Shown: positions 1 through 13,235, numbered from the stretch's first letter. The stretch is 64,000 nucleotides of DNA from Aphrocallistes beatrix (GCA_963281255.1 OY725494.1:1687934-1751933); one strand, 5' to 3'. Translations and numbers: made by a program. Notes: generated by a model from the letters alone, not told the origin.

Positions 1-405
1 TAGGCACGTTCCCTCGGTGTGTATTTATAAAAAATCTGGCTTCACATTTCTTTGTCGAGATTTTGAAGTGGCATTTATCAAAAAAGTTTTTCATGGTGCA
101 GAATTGTTTTTAATCCAGGATAATGACCCGAAACAGTCGTAGATGCAAGGGTTGGATGTCCGGAAATATGCCGCAAAACAAACTAGATTGGCAGATTCAA
201 AGCCCAGATATAAACCCAATCGAGAACTTCTTCGCCTGGATGAAATATAACTCGAAATAGACCTAAAGCAATTAAAGACCTAAAAGCACGGTTGAGATAT
301 TTGGGATTCTATCACCCCAGAAATGAATGCTTGAACCTTATTATTGTTCAATGAGACGTCGTTGTTAGATGGTATTAGAAAATAACGGTTAAAAGATAGA
401 TTATT
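1..405 (+). pseudogene. Tc1-like transposase remnant, 3' part
   Basis: Disrupted C-terminal part of a Tc1-type transposase cut by the window edge. Seen in different frames: QDNDPK at 116-133 (second catalytic Asp region), PDINPIENFFAWMK at 204-245 (third catalytic residue, Glu) and a degenerate SMRRRC motif near 347-367. Stops and frameshifts separate the blocks, so it is dead. The 5' part lies outside the window. Confidence 0.8.
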
Positions 406-518
406 GATCTTGAACAACCCTATTTGACAGTAAAATAAAATAAAATACTAATCAATTTGCCGATATAAAATATGCACTCAAATATTGAGTTGCAATAATT
501 ATGAATTATACTGTATAC

Positions 519-670
519 CAGAGGCGTAGCCAGGGTGCGGCACATGGGGCCTAGGCCGCAACCCCAAGGGCTGTGCCCACTAAAATTTCATAAATTAGCA
601 TTGGGTGCCGCAACACTCCACGGAATAGACTAGAATTGCCGCACCCTAAAATTGTGCTGGCTACGCCTTG
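519..670. mobile_element. hAT-type MITE, 152 bp, 8-bp TSD
   Basis: Short non-coding element with terminal inverted repeats CAGAGGCGTAGCCAG and CTGGCTACGCCTTG. It is flanked on both sides by the exact 8-bp duplication CTGTATAC (511-518 and 671-678). The 8-bp duplication and CAG start fit the hAT superfamily. Confidence 0.9.
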
Positions 671-899
671 CTGTATACACATATACACATTAATCGAGTT
701 TCAATACCAACCGAGTCCTCAAAGTTCTTCCTTTGATGATTCGTTCATATTTACAATGATGTGATAGTTTCAGTTGGGTTTTAAGCTGCCTAACACGTTT
801 CCTTTTTTGTCAATATTTTGAAATTGATCTAGCTCTTGAATAATCATTATTTCTATTTCTTCAATCATTTAGTTCAATTCATTTTGGAGGATTTTTGAT

Positions 900-1390
900 C
901 GAGGTTTCCAATTTGCTTTCAGAATTTTACCAAATATAGAATGCATGTTTGTCCCCTGCTATCATTGGTTATTGGTACGTGGGATTCCATGGTCAAGAAG
1001 AGATCCAAATTGATCTTTCCCGTATTTTCCAGAATGCGGAAGCTAGCTCTCCCAGTGTAACTACCCCCGTGATACTGTTTTGCAGGACCAACGAGCCATT
1101 CCAATGCAACTTTTTGAAATTTTTCCTCAAGCAGTTTTCGAGCTAGTCGACCGACAAACTTTTCACGGAGGCCATGTTGAGTATGGACAACAGCTATCGG
1201 AAGGGCTAGCTTAGGATCGTCAAACTAGAAGTGGGAGAGTTTAAACTCCGGAGTTTTGGCATGTTTTGAATACGAGGCATATATTTTCTGAATTTTGTAG
1301 ACCATACTCTCAAAATGGTTTCAATTTCTCATAAAGCCTTTACCTTCGGACGTTTCGTAGTATGCAGAATATGGGCAGCTGTATGGCTTG
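900..1390 (-). pseudogene. decayed coding relic of unknown family
   Basis: On the minus strand a discontinuous reading can be followed from about 1200 down to 919, including a block around WLVGPAKQYHGGSYTG and GKINLDLF. Stops occur and there is no convincing start. I do not recognise the family; the setting beside transposon relics suggests a mobile-element gene. It could also be chance. Confidence 0.25.
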
Positions 1391-1506
1391 TCAAGTCAAT
1401 AGGAGTAACTTTATGATTCAGTTAAATTATCTTTGTTTTCGAAGCCTTCGTTAATGCAAAAATCATGCACCCCTTGAGGTTGTCTTTCTACTGTACCCCA
1501 CGGCGT

Positions 1507-1820
1507 TATCATAGCAGCGGATTCAGCAGCGGATTCGCATGTCAGACAAAACCGTTTATAAATCAAAAAATATGAGAGATATCAAGAAACTAATTATACC
1601 AACGTGTAGGGGAGGATTTGGGAGATTCATATATCATGCTCAAAAAATCAAAATATTATATGGTGACCATGGATGGGTACATTTTGTCACAGATAACAGT
1701 TAATAACTTGAAAAATATCCATCTAAAATTATTTTCTTTAAATACAGTTAATATCTACCCTTGGGAGACTCTATGTTTAAAATTTCAGATAAAAATATGC
1801 ACTTTTGAGAAAATAACAAA
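1507..1820 (+). repeat. left long inverted repeat of a composite element
   Basis: About 310 bp that is repeated in inverted orientation at 8425-8717 with over 90 percent identity by eye. Shared landmarks are GCATGTCAGACAAAACCG, a long A-rich stretch and GTGACCATGGATGGGTAC. This copy carries a 12-bp internal duplication (AGCAGCGGATTC twice). The repeats face each other outer end to outer end, as terminal inverted repeats would, with the transposase/OTU gene between them. No target-site duplication could be made out. Confidence 0.7.
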
Positions 1821-2043
1821 TGTCCAACTTTTCACTACTTTTACATAGAAAATAGGACAAAATAGTACACTGTGTATATGACTAGTATCATACTTTGTAC
1901 TGTACGTATTAGGCACACATCATAATGCAAAAATAAAGTTCAATCTAATATAAATGATTGAACACATATTTGTCCATAATGGGGTAATGAATGGCTACGC
2001 CATAAGTATTCGATTCTTTTAACACCTCGCTCTATCAAATATA

Positions 2044-2227
2044 CAGTCAGGGTCGCTTATTATGAGCCCGCTCAATATGAACATTAGTTTATTATGAACT
2101 AACCTCCTGGTCTCAATTTCACATTTTAGATAGGATTTGATTGAACCAAGTTCGCTTAATATGAAGTATCTCTATTATGAACAGATTATTTGGTCCCCTG
2201 GTGGTTCACAATAAGCGACCCTGCCTG
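2044..2227. mobile_element. Tc1/Tigger-type MITE, TA target
   Basis: Starts CAGTCAGGGTCGCTTATTAT and ends with AATAAGCGACCCTGCCTG, between TA dinucleotides. The same family occurs at 44007-45261. Non-coding. Confidence 0.85.
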
Positions 2228-2229
2228 TA

Positions 2230-2650
2230 GTTGAACCTGTCGTAGCGGCCCCCTCTATATAACGGTCACTTGGACATAGCGTCCACCTAAGAACAGTCTC
2301 GATGTCTTATTATATTGAACCGTGTATAACGAACACCTGCTCAACGCGACCACCATTTTTCGGTACCTTGTGGACACAAAAACTAACAACCGGCCACTTC
2401 ATGTTTAGAATTATGTTTACTACAATCCTTATTCCGAACGATGATCTAGTTTCTACGTAGTTTCAGTAATACTATTAGCAATAACGCACATCAGTATACA
2501 CGTCTGTGTAGATTGTTCTGTATCGCATCGTTGCATCACAAGCCTGTATATTCTGGTCAACTGGCCCCTGCCTGTCTATGACGACCACATGTATATACAT
2601 ATATTGTTTTAACCCATCTCTTGGGTGGACATTATAGGTATGTTTGATTG
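2230..2650. mobile_element. Tigger-type MITE, degenerate
   Basis: Begins GTTGAACCTG and ends with a CTTGGGTGGACATTATAG segment, sharing motifs (ATAACGGTCAC, GCTCAACGCG) with the copy at 38812. It abuts the preceding MITE at a shared TA. Confidence 0.6.
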
Positions 2651-2763
2651 TATACCATTTCATGTCATTACTGTTGTAGTTCTAGCAAATCAAATTTAAT
2701 GTCGTTGTTTCAAGCACTTTTCTGATAATTGTACTTTCCTAAGTTGTACTAGTATATACTATA

Positions 2764-2977
2764 CAGGCTTTCATTCAGGCGTACTGGGGGCGCGTATTTG
2801 AGCCCATGGATCATAGTTAGGCGTATTATTTTTTGGGGCTAGGCGCGCGGCATACGCCTACTTGGGCGCGTGGCATAAAACATATATAAAAATGCTGTAT
2901 AAAAATGAGTCTAGGCGCGTGGAAAAATGGTGACGTCCATTTAGGCATATGACTTTGGAAAGCTGGATGAAACCCTG
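2764..2977. mobile_element. hAT-type MITE (CAGGCTTTCAT family, copy 1)
   Basis: 214 bp bounded by CAGGCTTTCATTCAG and CTGGATGAAACCCTG, with an exact 8-bp duplication ATACTATA (2756-2763 and 2978-2985). The interior is rich in GGCGCG motifs and is nearly identical to 9246-9453. Confidence 0.92.
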
Positions 2978-4159
2978 ATACTATAGCAATAGGGTTGGTG
3001 GACCTAGGCCAGCCATACCCGCCCTACCATTTATTATGAGCTTCCGACGACTGTACAACTGAACTGTTTTTATTTATAATAAACTGCTTGATCTCTACAA
3101 GTTGAGAAATGAAAAAACTACCAAGGCTAAATTGTCATTCTTGGAGTTTAACACGCTTTTTGGCTATTTTGGGGTTCGATTACTAACTTTGGCCCATTGG
3201 GCTTCTACAGTCTAACAAAATACGAACACGCGTGGCTAATAATCATCGCTAAAATCAGGAAACAGGAATCAATTCATAAGTCCTTCCCATTAGTCGTCTA
3301 ACTTCGAAATATTCATCAGCATTTGTATTATCCCTGGAGCTACACTACTGCTATATAGCGATAAGATGAAGAATATAAAGTATTGAGGGTAATTAATTTG
3401 TTAAGTGAATTATAATTTCAATAATAGTCAATGCATATTTAAGTAATACGTATAAATATTTAAGCTTGTTTTTAAGAATTCCATAGGTAATGGGCTTTTT
3501 TCAAATGACTAGTCTTGACTCTTGGATCTTTTTAAGCGATGAGTATATTATAGGAGTCGAGTAATCATAATTCAAGCAGGAAGTGCATAGTAATGAGTCA
3601 TCCTTTTGAGTCACTCACCGCCCTTTGTTCTTGCATACTTTGAGATTAAATAAATGCAACTATGGAATCTACCACCCTTCTGTTTAGAAATGAACACTAT
3701 TCATTGCGCAAAATATTTTTTAACAAATTTTTGAAATATTATATACCCGGGACTCCAATAATCTGATCTCAAAAATGTCAAGTTCGAAAATAACTTTTTT
3801 CTCCTGATTAAATATATTTTTATCTTCCTATGGTCTGTTATTAATTCAAAATACTAAATAAGGATAATTTCTTTTAGTTTATAGACGGGAAATCATCAAT
3901 AAGAACAACAATTTTTAAAGTATGATCATAGAATGTACATAGCATTCGAATTGTTTTTCTTTTGATTTTTCTCTTTTTTCTAAATACACAAACATTAATG
4001 ATCCACCCAGCAAATATATTCAGAAATACAGGCAATTGGATTGCAAAATAATTAAAATAATCCTTAGAATTTTCAAGTAAAACGCAATGTCGGATGTTAG
4101 ATACACTTGTGTAAGTATAATACTTCAGCAAAATTTTCATATTTTCGGATTCCCTAATT

Positions 4160-4224
4160 ACGGTTTCAATCAACCTAATGGAGCGGAGTGAACGACGGGG
4201 CTCCATTAGGTTGATTGAAACCGT
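4160..4224. repeat. perfect 24-bp hairpin
   Basis: Arms 4160-4183 and 4201-4224 are perfectly complementary (ACGGTTTCAATCAACC and onward) around a 17-base spacer. It lies just beyond the 3' end of the transposase/OTU gene and could be part of that transposon's structure or a 3' end signal. Confidence 0.8.
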
Positions 4225-4364
4225 GAGCAATTGTGCTTGTATTGGGTAAAAAAGAAAAGAAAAATACCCATCTAGGAATATCTCATCTTATGTAGGGTGC
4301 CTTTTTTGGAGACAGCTGGTAGTAGAGTGAGATATACTATCCCTCCCAATATCTAAGTGCTAGG

Positions 4365-7300
4365 CTAGATATTCGAAAGAGAGATATCTGGTTTTGGCTG
4401 AAGTGATAATATAGGTTCATAGTGGCAACCCAAATTTCGAATATATATTCCATGAGAAGTTGGCTCCTGCAAAAACCTATCTAAATTATATCCTTTACCC
4501 GAAAACTCAACCCATCGTGTCCCCTCCTGCCCCAAAAATACCCAAATATCAGTCTCTAATGATAAGGCCGTATCAAATATCTCCAGATCCGTCGCCCAAG
4601 TACCAGCTTTATTCATTCCAGTCTTGTTGACCCAATCTTGAATATTTCGATAATTCCCTTGTTGATACAAACACTTGGAACTTACAAATTTACTACAATC
4701 TACCTTTAATACAGTTAGCATTTTATCTACGATTAATGCTCTAAGCTGTTTATGATAACATTTACTACCAGTGATTATAAATGACAAGGTTGAAAAATAA
4801 CAATTACCGTCAGCATTAATATGTTCCACTACATTTGGAAAATAATTTCTTAGATTTTCCTCTCTAATAGAAGGGTCAAACGAATATTTAACAGAAGAAT
4901 AAAATGGAATATTATTATTTTTACACGTAGCTATTTGCCAGGCTAAATCTGGAGGAGGAAATCCAGGTAAATCATAGTGCACTACATCCATTTCTACCAA
5001 CTCGCTATCAGTGATTATATTAGATTGAGCTAACCTTATAATTTTAGGTGTAGATTCTTCTCTTAAGTCAGATAATCTCTTCCGTTTTTTTACTATATAA
5101 TATGGGTCTCTTTTTAGATGGCATAGTGATAGGTTTGTCGCTACATTTAGCATCTGCAACAATTTTCTTACATAAAGAGCTAACTTTATCATTTGGCTGT
5201 AAATATCCACAATGTTTTTTAGATTTTCTAGACCATTCTTCATTACAATGCTCTTCTGAAGATTTTCTGGGTCGCTTATGCTGAGTGAACACCTTTCTGG
5301 CTCTTGGGTGAAAAGCAAAACTAAATGCCGATAACCTAGTCGTTATATTCGGGTATAATGTTTTTATAAAGTCTCCTGGTCTTATATTAGTCTTTGAATT
5401 GAAAATATATAATTTGATGATTCGCATCCAATTCTCAATCAGTGCGTTACTATAATGGGTACATGATTCACCAACCTTTGCACCGTGTGGTCCCAAAATT
5501 ATTCCACTCCACAATGGTAATAAAGGCATGTCATATGAAAGTAAATATTCAATCACTTTTGGATTATAATTTGGATTTAATTTAATATTTGAATCAACCC
5601 CACCAACTATTTCATTACATTTTTCGAGAATTTTTGCAAAATGTCTCCCAAATGGAGACTTTTCCCGATACGTTCTATTCTCATCATTTTCAAACGGGTT
5701 GTACTCACTATCATCCTCCACTATTATATCCTCGATTGTGTAACTGTCGTTAGAAATATGTGATTCTAAATTCAAAATATTATCTGTTACATTGTCGTCC
5801 AAATTTCCACTCAAAAACACTACACATAATGATCGGAAAACATTATTTATCTTATTTATATCAGTACAGCTTACAATATATCCAACCGAGAATAGCAATA
5901 GTTTCCTCACATTCTTATTTAACTTGAACTTTTTGTTAACGTGGTAACCTATGCCATTTATTAAATGTGCTGAACATAAATGTATAATTATATTATAATT
6001 TATAAATTCTCCTTCTGGATCGAACTCTATTATAGTCCAACATTTATTTAAGTATGTTTCTAGATCACATTTGAGGTATGCGTTACAAACGCTATGAATA
6101 AGAGCCCAACTATAGTCGATTTCAATTTGACCAATGTTAAGTTCACTGCCTACAATCTTTTTGGCTTCAAGTGCCCATTTATGCAAAAAATACGTTATTT
6201 CTGCACTACTGTGAGCAGAACTAATCATTTCTGCAATAGGAACAGGACTACGTAGTAGAATAATCTGGATTACCAACGGTCAATGCATAATAAAAACCCT
6301 TTTTCTGAGAAGAGTCTATTTTACGTTTAATAGATCCAGTAGCATCCAAATGAACAATGACTCTTTTATTTTTAAAAAATTTTAGAATTTTAATTTGATT
6401 TTCACTATATAAATGAACAATAAAGGGATTGTAGGATAAAGATTGTATATATCCATTAATATGTTTATCAAGTATAGTATTAGAATAGTGTTCCTGTAAT
6501 TTAATTAATTCTATCCAATTATCATTAGAGAACCTATTTAAACATGCTAAATCAAACTTAACCTTACGTAAAAAACACCATTACTTTTTATTTTATTGAA
6601 GTTGCCAAAATCCAGAGCATTATTCGTACTCGTTGGAGACGAAAATTGTTCATAAAAAATTTTGCTCACTGGTTGATCAGAGAGCTCTTTGGCCACTTCT
6701 ATTCAATTTGTATTAGACAAATGCCTAGCATGAACAGTTTTACCATCATCATGCTCAGGAGATAATGTGCCACTAACTGTACAATTAACTACTATATCAT
6801 CTACTGTAACAGTAAATGGATTGTTTCTAACTAAAAAAGAAAATTCAAAACAATTATTAAATTTACATGCTGCTTTTGCCTTGAAAAAACAACAATTACG
6901 TTTTCTACTATTCGTTTTGTTTACTTTTTTATATTTAAAACATAAAACACATTGATACTTATTTTCGATTTTAGAATTAAATAAATTTGTCCAATCTTTA
7001 GAGAAAATAATATTATCACCTTTTAAACTGGTCATTTGGCCCCATTCACTCTTACTAAGATTAAATGTAATTTCCTCATTACAAACAGTTGGATCGATTA
7101 TTACTTCATTAATAATTAAGCTACCTTCATCTATTAACAACGGATCTGTGTTATCAACATCATATAATTCCTTAGTCTCTGTAGAAACTACCGTGTCCCT
7201 CTTATTCTGTAGATTTAGAATTTTTTCACGAAAAATATCATAAAAATCACATATACTACAATCAGAATTTTCACGAAGATTTTCTAAATACGAAAGAAAC

Positions 7301-8061
7301 ATATCAAGTTGCTTAGTTTTTAACATTAGGTAAGATTTACCAAACAAATTATTTATAAAACGACAGTTAATATTTTCAGCGATCAACCATGCTTGTACGA
7401 ATTCAAATTGATCTAACATATAAGTCACAAACCTTTGACACGCCTCATTTAGCTTTTCGTTAACTAAAAGGAAACCTCCTTCAACTAGGGGACATTCTAA
7501 ACCAAATAATTTTAATGATTCCAACCAGATTGCACTATCGCAATTGTTACCGTGCCAGAAAAAACCTTCGGGCTCATCTGAGTCGGGTGGAGAAATTGAC
7601 GTGTGATACTTAGAAATTAGTTCACCACTCTCACAACCTGATGCCCAGATACTAACTAGTATATCATCGAAAAGTACACGTTCTAAATTTCCTAAACTAA
7701 GATGTTCTAAACTAATACTACTACCTAACTCTACAAGATCTAAATCACTGGCTAATTCTACACTATCTCTAACATGGCCTATCGCCCTATCAAAAGAATT
7801 ACTTAACTCACTCAATCCGGACATCATTTTTTCACTCAGTATCTCCTGAATATTTCCACTATTATGTCTCCATCTGGCGTTAAGAAAAGATCGCTTATTA
7901 TCTCGATTAACCCCGAAAATAATGGATGCTAATTTTCCCCACATCGAATCGGCTTTGCTCCTGTTTGACTTTTGTAGGACACATTTCAGGGTTAGAAAAT
8001 CGTCAAACCCAAGGGACAATCGGGCCTCTAGGAATTTGTCGTCGCTAAAATTTACAGGCAT
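4365..8061 (-). pseudogene. DDE transposase with C-terminal OTU cysteine protease, Mutator-like
   Basis: One decayed gene read right to left. The start is ATG 8061, just after a 64-nt intron (donor AAG/GTAAGT at 8127, acceptor TTTATAG at 8064). The N-terminal about 450 codons (to 6703) end in a Cys-rich block (CVLCFKYKK). After frame breaks near 6700, 6570 and 6270 comes the RNase H-like DDE core: VHLDATGS (first Asp, near 6340), EIDYSWALIH (second Asp, near 6115), CSAHLINGIG, and SNALIENWMRIIK (Glu, near 5430). A single frame slip in a 7-A run (5085-5091) then leads into an OTU domain with catalytic DGNCYFS (Asp170, Cys173 of that frame) and a terminal HYEP (His299). Mobile elements carrying OTU or Ulp1 proteases are known mainly among Mutator-like elements; exact family assignment is uncertain. 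Confidence 0.75.
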
Positions 8062-8424
8062 ACCTATAAAGAACAATTGTTTATAGCTTGAGAATAACAT
8101 TAGAAAATATGAAGTTTAATAACTTACCTTATCCAAGATCGACAGTGATAGATAGAAAATGAATTTAATGAAAGAAGTAGAGAATGAAAGTAGAATGATT
8201 GGAAGAGATGAAAATATAAATGCTGAAATAATGTAAGATAGTCGAAATGACAATCAAGATGAAATCTAGCATTATATACAAGCAAATAGGATCTGCCTAT
8301 GGCTATGATTACTTCTAGGAAGAAGCCATTGCGATGTAACATGTATTTATTTTAGTATACTAGCTGAATTGGGATGCTTAATTAACAGTATTCAAAACAA
8401 TACCACATATTTAAAAACACTCAA

Positions 8425-8717
8425 CATTCTCAAAAGTGCATATTTTTATCTGTAATTTTAAACATAGAGTCAACCCAAGGGTAGACATTAACTGTATTTA
8501 AAGAAAATAATTTTAGAGTTATTAACTGTTATCTGTGACATGGACAAAATGTACCCATCCATGGTCACCATATAATATTTTGATTTTTTGAGCATGATAT
8601 ATGAATCTCCAAACCATCCCCTACACGTTGGTATAATTAGTTTCTTGATATCTCTCATATTTTTTGATTTATAAACGGTTTTGTCTGACATGCGAATCCG
8701 CTGCTAAGATAACGCTC
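8425..8717 (-). repeat. right long inverted repeat of a composite element
   Basis: Inverted partner of 1507-1820. An open reading of about 67 codons (8691-8488, minus) containing IIPTCRGWFGDSYIMLKKSK crosses it and is partly kept in the other copy, so this arm may descend from coding sequence. I do not recognise the product. Confidence 0.65.
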
Positions 8718-8840
8718 GTCTGTAACCCATGTGTCAGCTGTAAACCACTTAGAGGGTTCCTTCCTCATGATCCAATCCCAAAGATATACTGGCGACGGTA
8801 TTGAAAGAGAATATTCAGCAAGTTTATCAAAGATTCGATA

Positions 8841-10359
8841 TGAAGGCCATGCCAAAAGTTTCAGGATTCACACCTTTATAATAAACCAATCATATCAAGT
8901 TTTATAACTTATAGTATTGATAGGAATATAATATTGACTGTCAAATTTCAATCGAATCCCACCGCTCAAAAATCTTTTACAGACTCTTTCAATACCTACA
9001 TTTCGTACTTTATTAATTTCTTTGATGGAACTAACACGAGAACATTTCAGAACTATGATTTATTATGATTTTAAAGATGGTTTAAGTCAACAAAACTGCT
9101 TTGAAAGTCTGACAATATGTTTTGGAGATCAAGCACCTTCTAGAACAACTGTATATGACTGGTATGGAAACTTCAAACGTGGTAGGCCTTCACTATAAGA
9201 TGACCCTAGGAGTGGGAGTCCATCAACGGCGACCTGTCCTGAAAACAGGCTTTCATCCAGGCGTACTGGGGGCGCGTATTTGAGCCCATGGATCATAGTT
9301 AGGCGTATTATTTTTTGGGGCTAGGCGCGCGGCATACGCCTACTTGGGCGGCATAAAACATATATAAAAATGCTGTATAAAAATGAGTCTAGGCGCGTGG
9401 AAAAATGGTGACGTCCATTTAGGCGTATGACTGGAAAGCTGGATGAAACCCTGCCTGAAAATTTTGATAAAGTACGGGAGATGGTCGAAGAAAATCCAAG
9501 GATCACAATCGAGGACATTGAGGGGTAAGTAGGGATCGGATCGGCAGCGTACAATCGATCATTCACGATTATTTGGGTCTAAGAAAAGTAGATGCCCGAT
9601 GGATCCCCCATTTTCTGACCGATTTCCAAAAAAATACTTGAGTGGATTGGTGTAAGGTTATGCTGCGAAAATTCAGCCATAGTGCTTCTAAACGTATTTG
9701 GAATATCGTTACTGGTAATGAAACCTGGATATATCACTATGATCCAGAATCTAAAGGACAATCAATGGTATGGTGTGCGCAAGATCAACCGCCTCCCACT
9801 GAAATTAGGCGGGCCACAAGTGCGGGGAAGAAAATCATTGCGGCTTTTTTCACTAAAGGTGGTATTTAAAGACAGTGCCACTTGAAGATCATAAAACAGT
9901 CAATGCACAATGGTATTATGAGTTTGCATCCCTGAAGTTCTCCTAGCTCGGTGTGAACGACGACCAAAGGGCGGAACTCGAGGATTACTGTGGCACCACG
10001 ATAATGCACCAGCTCACCATTCGAACTTTAGATTTTTTAGAGTCAGAAGGGATTCCCATACTTCCACATCCGCCATATTCTCCTGATTTGGCCCCTTATG
10101 ACTTCTTTTCGTTCCCTAAAGTCAAAGGTATACTCAAAGGAAGACATTTTTCAAGCAATGATGATGTCATAAATGCTTATTTTGAGGCGGTCTCGACCAT
10201 CGACAAGGATAAGTAGGGGGAGGTATTCAAAAAATGGTTTGAAAGGATGCAAAAGTGCATATATTGTAATGGAATATACTTTTAAAAATTATAAAAACAT
10301 AGATCAAAGTGTAGTGTTATTATTCTGCTTGAATTCGGAAACTTTTAGCATGGCCCTTG
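8841..10359 (+). mobile_element. mariner element, full length but dead
   Basis: Inverted ends TGAAGGCCATGCCAAAAG and its counterpart CTTTTAGCATGGCCCTTG lie between TA dinucleotides (8839-8840 and 10360-10361). Without the inserted MITE and its duplication it is about 1.3 kb, the normal mariner size. The transposase runs from ATG 9025 to about 10260 with several stops. Readable motifs are a helix-turn-helix region (TTVYDWYGNFKRG), TGNETWIYHYDPESKGQS (first Asp replaced by Asn), HHDNAPAH (second Asp) and YSPDLAPYDFF (third Asp), i.e. the D,D34D pattern of mariner. It is interrupted at 9246-9453 by a hAT MITE. Confidence 0.93.
9246..9453. mobile_element. hAT-type MITE (CAGGCTTTCAT family, copy 2)
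   Basis: Second copy of the 2764-2977 element, inserted in the mariner transposase. Exact 8-bp duplication CCTGAAAA at 9238-9245 and 9454-9461. Nearly identical to copy 1, so both moved fairly recently. Confidence 0.95.
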
Positions 10360-10385
10360 TATTATTGCAAATATGATGCTTCCTT

Positions 10386-10880
10386 CTAGAGATAACCACT
10401 GGATTCGTCATTGGCACTACTGGATAGCTTATGCAGTAATTTTAATTCTATTTGTAAAAATATTGGGAAAATTTCACAAGATTTCATCCAATTAAAAGAG
10501 CATAGGAAGGGATTCCTTTGATTAAGACATTTCGCTCTAGTTGTGATAAATCTTTTTAGTGTGCCTTTCAAATTCTGATATTTATCTTCAATTGCTCTTT
10601 AGCGGAATAACATCGAAGATACCTCTTCTGCGGTACCTTTTTCTACAGAAGCTCAAAAGTATTTTAATCAAGTTGAAGCGACTGCAAAAGTGATCCATCT
10701 TTTTGGGGGGTAAACATTGTTTGCTTTTTTCAACTTCTTGCTCATCAGAACTTGACCAACAAACTATTTTCATAGGTGGCGAAATATTTGTATTTGCAAT
10801 TTTACTGGGATAATCAGGAATTTGACGATTGGATGAATTATGTGGGGTTATTAGCCTACTTCTTCACTCTTATGTTTCTC
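10386..10880 (-). pseudogene. coding-like sequence of unknown origin
   Basis: Minus-strand readable blocks: 10773-10588 with CWSSSDEQEVEKSK and PPKKMDHF, then after a frame change 10571-10386 with KCLNQRNPFLCSFNWMK. A frame shift joins them. Removing the mariner at 8841-10359 places this next to the 8820-8655 minus reading that contains VYLWDWIMRKEPSKWFTADT. It looks like one broken gene, perhaps of a transposon; the family is not recognised. Confidence 0.3.
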
Positions 10881-13235
10881 AAATTGAGCAACCAATTCCT
10901 GAATGTTTACTCGTTATTTAATGGTGAAACTGATTGATTATAGTACATAACACATACCACGATTGTTGTTAAAGTTACTCGACTGAAGTTGTTTGAGTCG
11001 TTGAAAAAATAATATTTATATTGTGAATTTTGTAGATTCAAATTGACATTACATTCTTGGATTCGTTAGCTTTAAATTAAGCACATTCCATTAATCGCAA
11101 ACATACTTTACTTCCCAAGTTATGAATTCAGTATTAACCGTAGATGAATAATATGTTGTATACTATATATATTTATGTAAACATTTCATTTTCGCTTGCA
11201 AATTTATATACATTGTCTACTAATGAATGGATAGATAGTTAAAGGGGCAGGCTTTACATTTTCATAGTTGGGATACGAAAATTGTGTGTCAATAAATAGA
11301 TATTTCGGATTTTGTAAGTCAATGTTACTTGATATTATGACATGGTCCCATAATTAATAAAAAGTCAAAACAAAGAGATCCAACGCTAGAGAAAGATGCA
11401 GAAATAAATTCTAAGAAATGGAATACCCCACTAATTATTGGGTGTATGAAATAACCCCAGTTTCGTGCTTTACGAACATTGAAAGCACAAAAGGCCTTTA
11501 AATGGACGTTTAATAGTAACTTTTTGAAAAAACACTTTATTTGGAATATGTTAAAATAGACATAATAACATGTCAATTATTAAAAGTCGCAAACCGATTG
11601 GATTTGCTCACATTTAGGGAATATATATTACCCGGACAAATTATTTGTATATTTCATTATTTTACGTGTATTTAATCCTAAATAGCTCTATTCGTGAAGT
11701 TCAAAATTTCTAAACGCTAAGTAATACAACTAATCGGATTTTAATTTCGAAATCTGAGCTTTCGAATTAGTTATTGTAGAATATTCCAAATCAATTATTA
11801 ACTCCCAATGTTTTCAAATGCTCAATCACTGCCACCTTGTGCCACATATAATTCCCTGTTTACTATTATACATGGTGGTGAAGAATTACGACTTGAAAGC
11901 TGATAATTTTAATTTCACTAATGGGTTGAGATACTTTTAGAAATTTTGAACTATTACTAATTTCAATGTGTAAATAAGACTCTTGTATCTCTTAGAGTTT
12001 GAATACATTTTATTTCGTGAGAAGATAGTATTATTTGTTATGGGAAAGACTATAGTATTCACATAATTTTGTCCGATTAGTCTGTAACTAGGTAATAAAA
12101 AATATGCCTTACATTGTTCTATCTCGGGTGGGGACACACTTCCTGAGACCACCTTTGGCTGCAGAACTATAAATCAGGTCGCACATTTGACTGCCACAAA
12201 TTCGACCATCGTACTTTCTATCGCCTCCAAACCACTAGTCAATCGAAATAGTATCTTAACTTTTCTTCCGATACAATTCTCAAGATGAGTTCTAGCTCTC
12301 CCAAATTTGGCTTGATCAAAGCGTTTCATATATACACTCTTCGCTAGCCAATTTTACCCTTTCTTTTACTCTGAAGAAATATTTTCAGACCTATCGGTTG
12401 GCCATCCTGCTTGTACTATTTACTTTTTTTAACAACATATTTCAGCATCCAAAAGAAGTATGATAATAATATGTAGAGTTCCATTTAGCCACCCCCTCAG
12501 GGGTAAGTTAGCAATCTGAAAATGTTCGATCTCATTAGTTCCCCTCTAAAATCCGGGACTCCATCAAGCCCTGCAGTAGGATCCTTTCGAAATTTGATTA
12601 GGTCTTTACGTATCTGAAAAGAAGATTTAATTGAAGAGCTTCGTTCAGAGGTTCTAAAAAATAGTTGAGTGCCTCCAGACAAGTATAAATTTCAACAAAT
12701 TATCTATAGCTTTAGGAAGAGATTCATGAACTAGCTCGGGTAATAAATTAGCTGAACAAGATAATATATTACCCAAACAAAAACAAGCGTTAAATACATT
12801 ATTGGATGGGAAATATTGGGGTGTAGGAATACTTTTGTAAGGGCAGTTTATAAGAATACAAATACTAGTAGAGTATCACAATAAGTATGTATATACTTAT
12901 CCTAGGGTATGGGTATTCACTAGTTAGTAGAATCAAATTGAGTGAAACAATACATTCCATCATCACTTTACTGAACTGCAAACCGGTTGATATAATATCA
13001 CCGAATCAAAGATGTTATGTGCTTAAACAAACACAATTTTTCATAATACTAAAACAGATTCGTAGTAGATAGTTTTGACAGTTTAAATTGCAATGACCAG
13101 CTTCGACCAGTTTTACCGGATAAAACTGTTTTTTTCCAATGTATAAAATCAATTTAGGACAAGACAAAACCCAAACCTGGACAGGTGATAGCATTCAACC
13201 TCGTAATTTGTGCACAAAATCTTAATATTTTAGAC
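10881..13235. other. no gene recognised
   Basis: A+T-rich sequence with no coding motif, repeat or inverted end that I could support. Confidence 0.6.
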
